DNA of 64,000 nt. Source: Pegea sp. RAD2-039 (Eukaryota > Chordata > Thaliacea > Salpida > Salpidae). The stretch spans positions 398,240 through 462,239 of the forward strand of contig JAQGEQ010000289.1 in NCBI GenBank assembly GCA_034620365.1, given 5' to 3'. Below the pieces are notes generated by a model. That model saw only the letters and a list, made by a program, of their open reading frames with translations. It had not been told where the DNA came from and did not search any database. Position numbers and translations under genes: made by a program. Shown in pieces: positions 60,801 through 64,000 of the stretch (the first letter of the stretch is position 1; each line of letters begins with the position of its first letter).

Positions 60801-63800
60801 AAGAACTTTTTCTTTAATCAAAAACTCTTTTATTACATCTTCTTCAGACAAAATGTCAAAATTATTGGAATGAAAGTACAGAAGAATTTAAGGTTGTTGT
60901 GAATTATACTGAAGAATATGACTTGTCTGTAGTCAGAACAATTTCATTGAGTTTGAAACTTCAAAAAAGTAAAGTAAGTTTTTATTTCTTTTCAATTTAC
61001 TCGTCTAGCAACAAACGTCGATTTGTAAACTTTCGATTTTGTGTTAAGTTTTGCGTAAAAACTGTTGATTGGCGATTGAGTCATAAAAATTAGTTTTACA
61101 AACAAATCTTATGTATGGTCGTCGAAGGTGTTGAGGACTTACCTATTTCTAGCACATTGACTTGTGAAAACTCCTCGACCAACAACACTGAGTCAAAAAT
61201 ATCTTTTCTTGAAACTAATCTTGTGTTTGGTGGTTGAAGATAGTGAGAACTCATCTGATTTTAGCAGTAAAACCATAAAAACTGTCTTAATGTCTTTACT
61301 TTGAGTTCAAAAAAGTGAAATATTAAACTGATAAACGTAAAACCAACTTAAACTAAAGCAAATGGTTTTTAATTCTAGAACAGAATTCAAAGTAAAATAA
61401 TCAACTTAGTAAATTTTTAGATTTAATCATCAATTGATAAATTCAACTAACAAATTAGTTTGTTTATCAATAAGCATACAAATAATAAATCTTTTATAAT
61501 TTACAGGAAAGCAGAACAATTAAACAATTTCATTTGACATGTTGGCCAAGTCACGGTGTTCCTGAAAGTACAAGTTCCATTTTACAGTTTCACAAACAAG
61601 TTATGAGATTTGCTGACTCATCAGAACTTTCAAACAAGCCTGTTGTAGTTCATTGCAGGTAAAAACACTTAAAGTAACAATCTTAAATCACTTCAACTCA
61701 AATGTTTATTTCTTGTGCTTCATGAAAAGTGCGGGAGTAGAAAGAACTGGGACTTTTATTGGATTAGACAACTTAAGTTTAATGTTGAAAGATAAAGATC
61801 ATGTCGATTTCTACCAAACTCTGTATGAATTGAGATTGCAACGAATGGATATGATTCAATCTATTGTTAGTATTTGAGACACAATTTAAAACAATTGGTT
61901 ATTATAAAATTTGTTACAAGCTCATTTTTCTCAATTTAAAAATATAAAATTATAAATTTGTGTTTACAGAAGCAATATATATTTTTGCACAAACTGATTG
62001 TAGAGCTTCATGTTCTTGGAGATACTCAACAATCTTTCCAATCATTCTCAGATCTTCTCAAAAACGATAAAAAGTTGCTTTAATCTCAAAAATAAATCAA
62101 TTTAAAATTTGTTCTTCTTCACCCAGACTTAAAGATCATATCAAAAAAGAGTTTGAAAAATTGGATTTGATTCCACCAACAAATACTTTACAAAAAGAAG
62201 CTCTCAGTCGCGATGTGAAGATCTTTAACCTGGATCCATCTGTCCTGCCTTGTCAGTTAATTTTAAGTTTTAAGCTAAATATGGTTTTATCTACAATTAA
62301 CAATCAAGTCTTGTTTTTGAGAATTAATCACAAAATTATTAATAGATGATAAGAATCTGTTTCGCTGTTCTTCTCGAAGTGAAGATTTCTACTTAAATGC
62401 CTCCATCATCAAAGTATTTCTTTATTTTAAATTTGTTGCTTTAATTGCTTTAATATCAGACTTTCTTTTTGTTATATAATTATCATTTTATGTAATTATT
62501 CACTTTTATATTGTATGGGGTTAATGAACTACTATTTATTACATCTATTTTTCTGTATATTTCTATCTTATTATATAATAATCATATTATTTGTGAGAAT
62601 ATGTGAAAGATTCTCTTTTCAGGCACCCTTCTTCAAATTATTTCATTTCATTTATAGAGTATCAGACAAAGAAAGATAATTTTATCTCAACATCCAGTAA
62701 AGTCAACAGCAAACAATTTCTTCCAAATGATTTTAGAGAATTCAATTTCTTATGTGATCACTGTAAATGATGATGTAAGTTTTATTTCAAAATTATTTTA
62801 ACGAATTTTTATTTCAAATTGAAATTTACAAAAATAAAATAAGCGTTCAGCTGAATATTTTGAATTTAAATTAAATCAAATATTGACTTTTAAATATTTG
62901 AGTTGTACTTTTATGTAGATTAGTATCTAAACATTTTGAATTCTTCATTTATATTTGTGATAAAAACACTTTTGCTATTAATAAATTAATTATTTTCGAT
63001 AACTTGATTTTAAAGGAATGTTCTCTTATGTACTGGCCCAATGATAAACAGAAAGTGAAACAACTCGGAAATGTTCAGATAGAATATCAATCACAAGTTG
63101 CCAATGAGAACTTACTTATCAACAGTTTCATTGTAACTTCAGACACGAAGGTTGGTTCCTTAAAACATAAAACTATTAATGAAGTAGAAAGTTTACTTTT
63201 TATAAACTTTTCTAACTAAATGAATTTTCTGTAGCCAAATGGAAGTCTTTTAAAGCAATTTCAAATCGATGGCTTAAATGATAAAACTTGGAATGCAGAA
63301 AAGAAGAAAGGTTTGAACAACAGAATCTACAGTTTAGTAAAAGAAATTGAAAATATTTGGACTGACAGATCATCAATACTTCTCCAGTGCTAGTCAGTTT
63401 AAGTTTGTGGAATATGATCAATTTGTTTCTAAATAATTTTGATATTAATTTACTTTTAAAGGTATTTATGTTTTATTGTAGTGAGTTTTTGGTTTGATTT
63501 TCTACTTTTTATCTTTAAATAACTTTTGTAATATTACAAAAATGTCTACTAAATTGTCGACTTCGTCTTTAACTACCAAACAGACAACTGATTTCTAAAC
63601 GAGATAAAGCCTCTACCCTATCAGCTTTAATATAATAAAATGCAGCTGACAAACTTTACTTCTAAAAAAATTAATCTTTTTCCACTATAAAGCGATGGAT
63701 CAAGTTACGGAGGTGTGTTTTCAGCTCTTTTACAAATATGTGAACAAGTAAAAGTGGATAACCAAATCGATGTATTTCGAACAGTGAAAGATTTGAGAGA

Positions 63801-63972
63801 TAAACGACCACTGGTGGTTCGAACACTGGTTAGTTGGGATTTTCAAGACACCCAACACCTAGACATTAAAACTTTCATAATTTTCTAGGATCAATACGAA
63901 CTTTGTTATCGAGTGTCAGCTCTAATTATTGAATCTCTTCAAACTTATGTCAACTTTCAACCTCTCAAATAA
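54858..63972 (+). CDS. C-type lectin/Ig/FN3 receptor protein tyrosine phosphatase (26 exons, 1261 aa)
   Basis: Exons: 54858-54918, 55476-55952, 56057-56165, 56242-56438, 56840-57157, 57256-57354, 57505-57710, 57770-57949, 58050-58236, 58299-58383, 58437-58510, 58724-58866, 59175-59271, 60337-60413, 60467-60601, 60848-60973, 61507-61658, 61730-61865, 61970-62073, 62127-62251, 62346-62413, 62658-62774, 63016-63150, 63235-63392, 63693-63828, 63889-63972. Domains: signal peptide (1-20); C-type lectin (about 35-178) with FWIGLH, WKWSDG, a Ca/sugar-binding EPN and [15 protein letters not shown]; Ig (180-281); Ig (282-387); FN3-like block (421-611); TM (about 619-641). The tail has [23 protein letters not shown] and the P-loop [10 protein letters not shown] (Cys907, Arg913), but WPS (870-872) where PTPs have WPD. 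D2 (about 990-1261) has QCYDGSSYGG: Cys1188 kept, Arg replaced by Tyr1194. It would be a cell-surface receptor whose phosphatase is weak or substrate-trapping. Confidence 0.9.
59640..60000. other. GC-richer insert in the receptor's intron 13
   Basis: This stretch of the 1065-nt intron between exons 13 and 14 is much less AT-rich than its surroundings and has a 63-codon plus-strand ORF (59701-59892) with RRRR and no PTP similarity. It may be a transposon fragment or an alternative exon; I cannot assign it. Confidence 0.4.
62484..62655 (+). mobile_element. LINE 3' UTR inserted just before exon 22 of the receptor
   Basis: The segment matches the 3' UTR of the window's LINE family (TGTAATTATTCACT..., GAGAATATGTG..., CAGGCACCCTTCTTC) in sense orientation. 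Its tail of repeated ATTTC units runs straight into the TTTATAG acceptor used by exon 22 (62658). Confidence 0.8.
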
Positions 63973-64000
63973 GATGTGAAAGTCTTCGAATCTTCATCAT

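Overview
The window reads as AT-rich genomic DNA from an invertebrate animal. Genes are split by GT-AG introns, many only about 47-55 nt long. Two nuclear-type tRNA families, non-LTR retrotransposon pieces and animal-specific families (integrin alpha, Bcl-2, receptor tyrosine phosphatases, C-type lectin, CapZ, Rab GDI) are present. The palindrome TGACGTCA is extremely frequent around genes. I suspect a tunicate-like or other compact invertebrate genome, but the sequence alone does not settle the species.

Layout. 1-7 kb: mostly AT-rich desert with a LINE 3' end, one orphan terminal exon (-) and an intronless PGAM5-like gene (+) that has lost both catalytic histidines. 7-12.3 kb: a small two-TM protein (-), a decayed LINE (-) and a four-TM MS4A-like gene (+). 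12-17 kb: desert with a tRNA-Gly(TCC), a tRNA-like pseudogene and two hairpins. 17.5-22.4 kb: a complete 22-exon integrin alpha gene (+), 1090 aa. 23.0-24.6 kb: an 18-bp satellite lying between two convergent genes. 24.7-31.5 kb: a 29-exon receptor-PTP paralogue (-), 1308 aa. 33-35.6 kb: retrotransposon remnants and a rearranged tRNA-Cys(GCA) array. 36.4-37.7 kb: intronless Rab GDI (-). 41.1-42.6 kb: five-exon Bcl-2 family gene (-). 46.4-48.0 kb: nine-exon F-actin capping protein alpha (+). 54.9-64.0 kb: a 26-exon receptor (+), 1261 aa, with C-type lectin, two Ig, FN3, TM and two PTP domains.

The most interesting content is the pair of paralogous receptors on opposite strands, about 23 kb apart, with housekeeping genes between them. 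I reconstructed both by hand; every intron phase agrees and the total lengths divide by three. The plus-strand member keeps the D1 P-loop Cys and Arg but has WPS instead of WPD. Its D2 has lost the P-loop Arg. The minus-strand member has lost Cys and Arg in D1 and Arg in D2, and carries a duplicated ectodomain in which one FN3 block is nearly identical between the two halves. This looks like a small, fast-evolving family of lectin/Ig receptors with weakened or dead phosphatase tails. A role in recognition is inference only.

Limits: splice sites were chosen by eye from GT-AG signals, frame and homology; exon edges may shift by a few bases, and no database search was possible.
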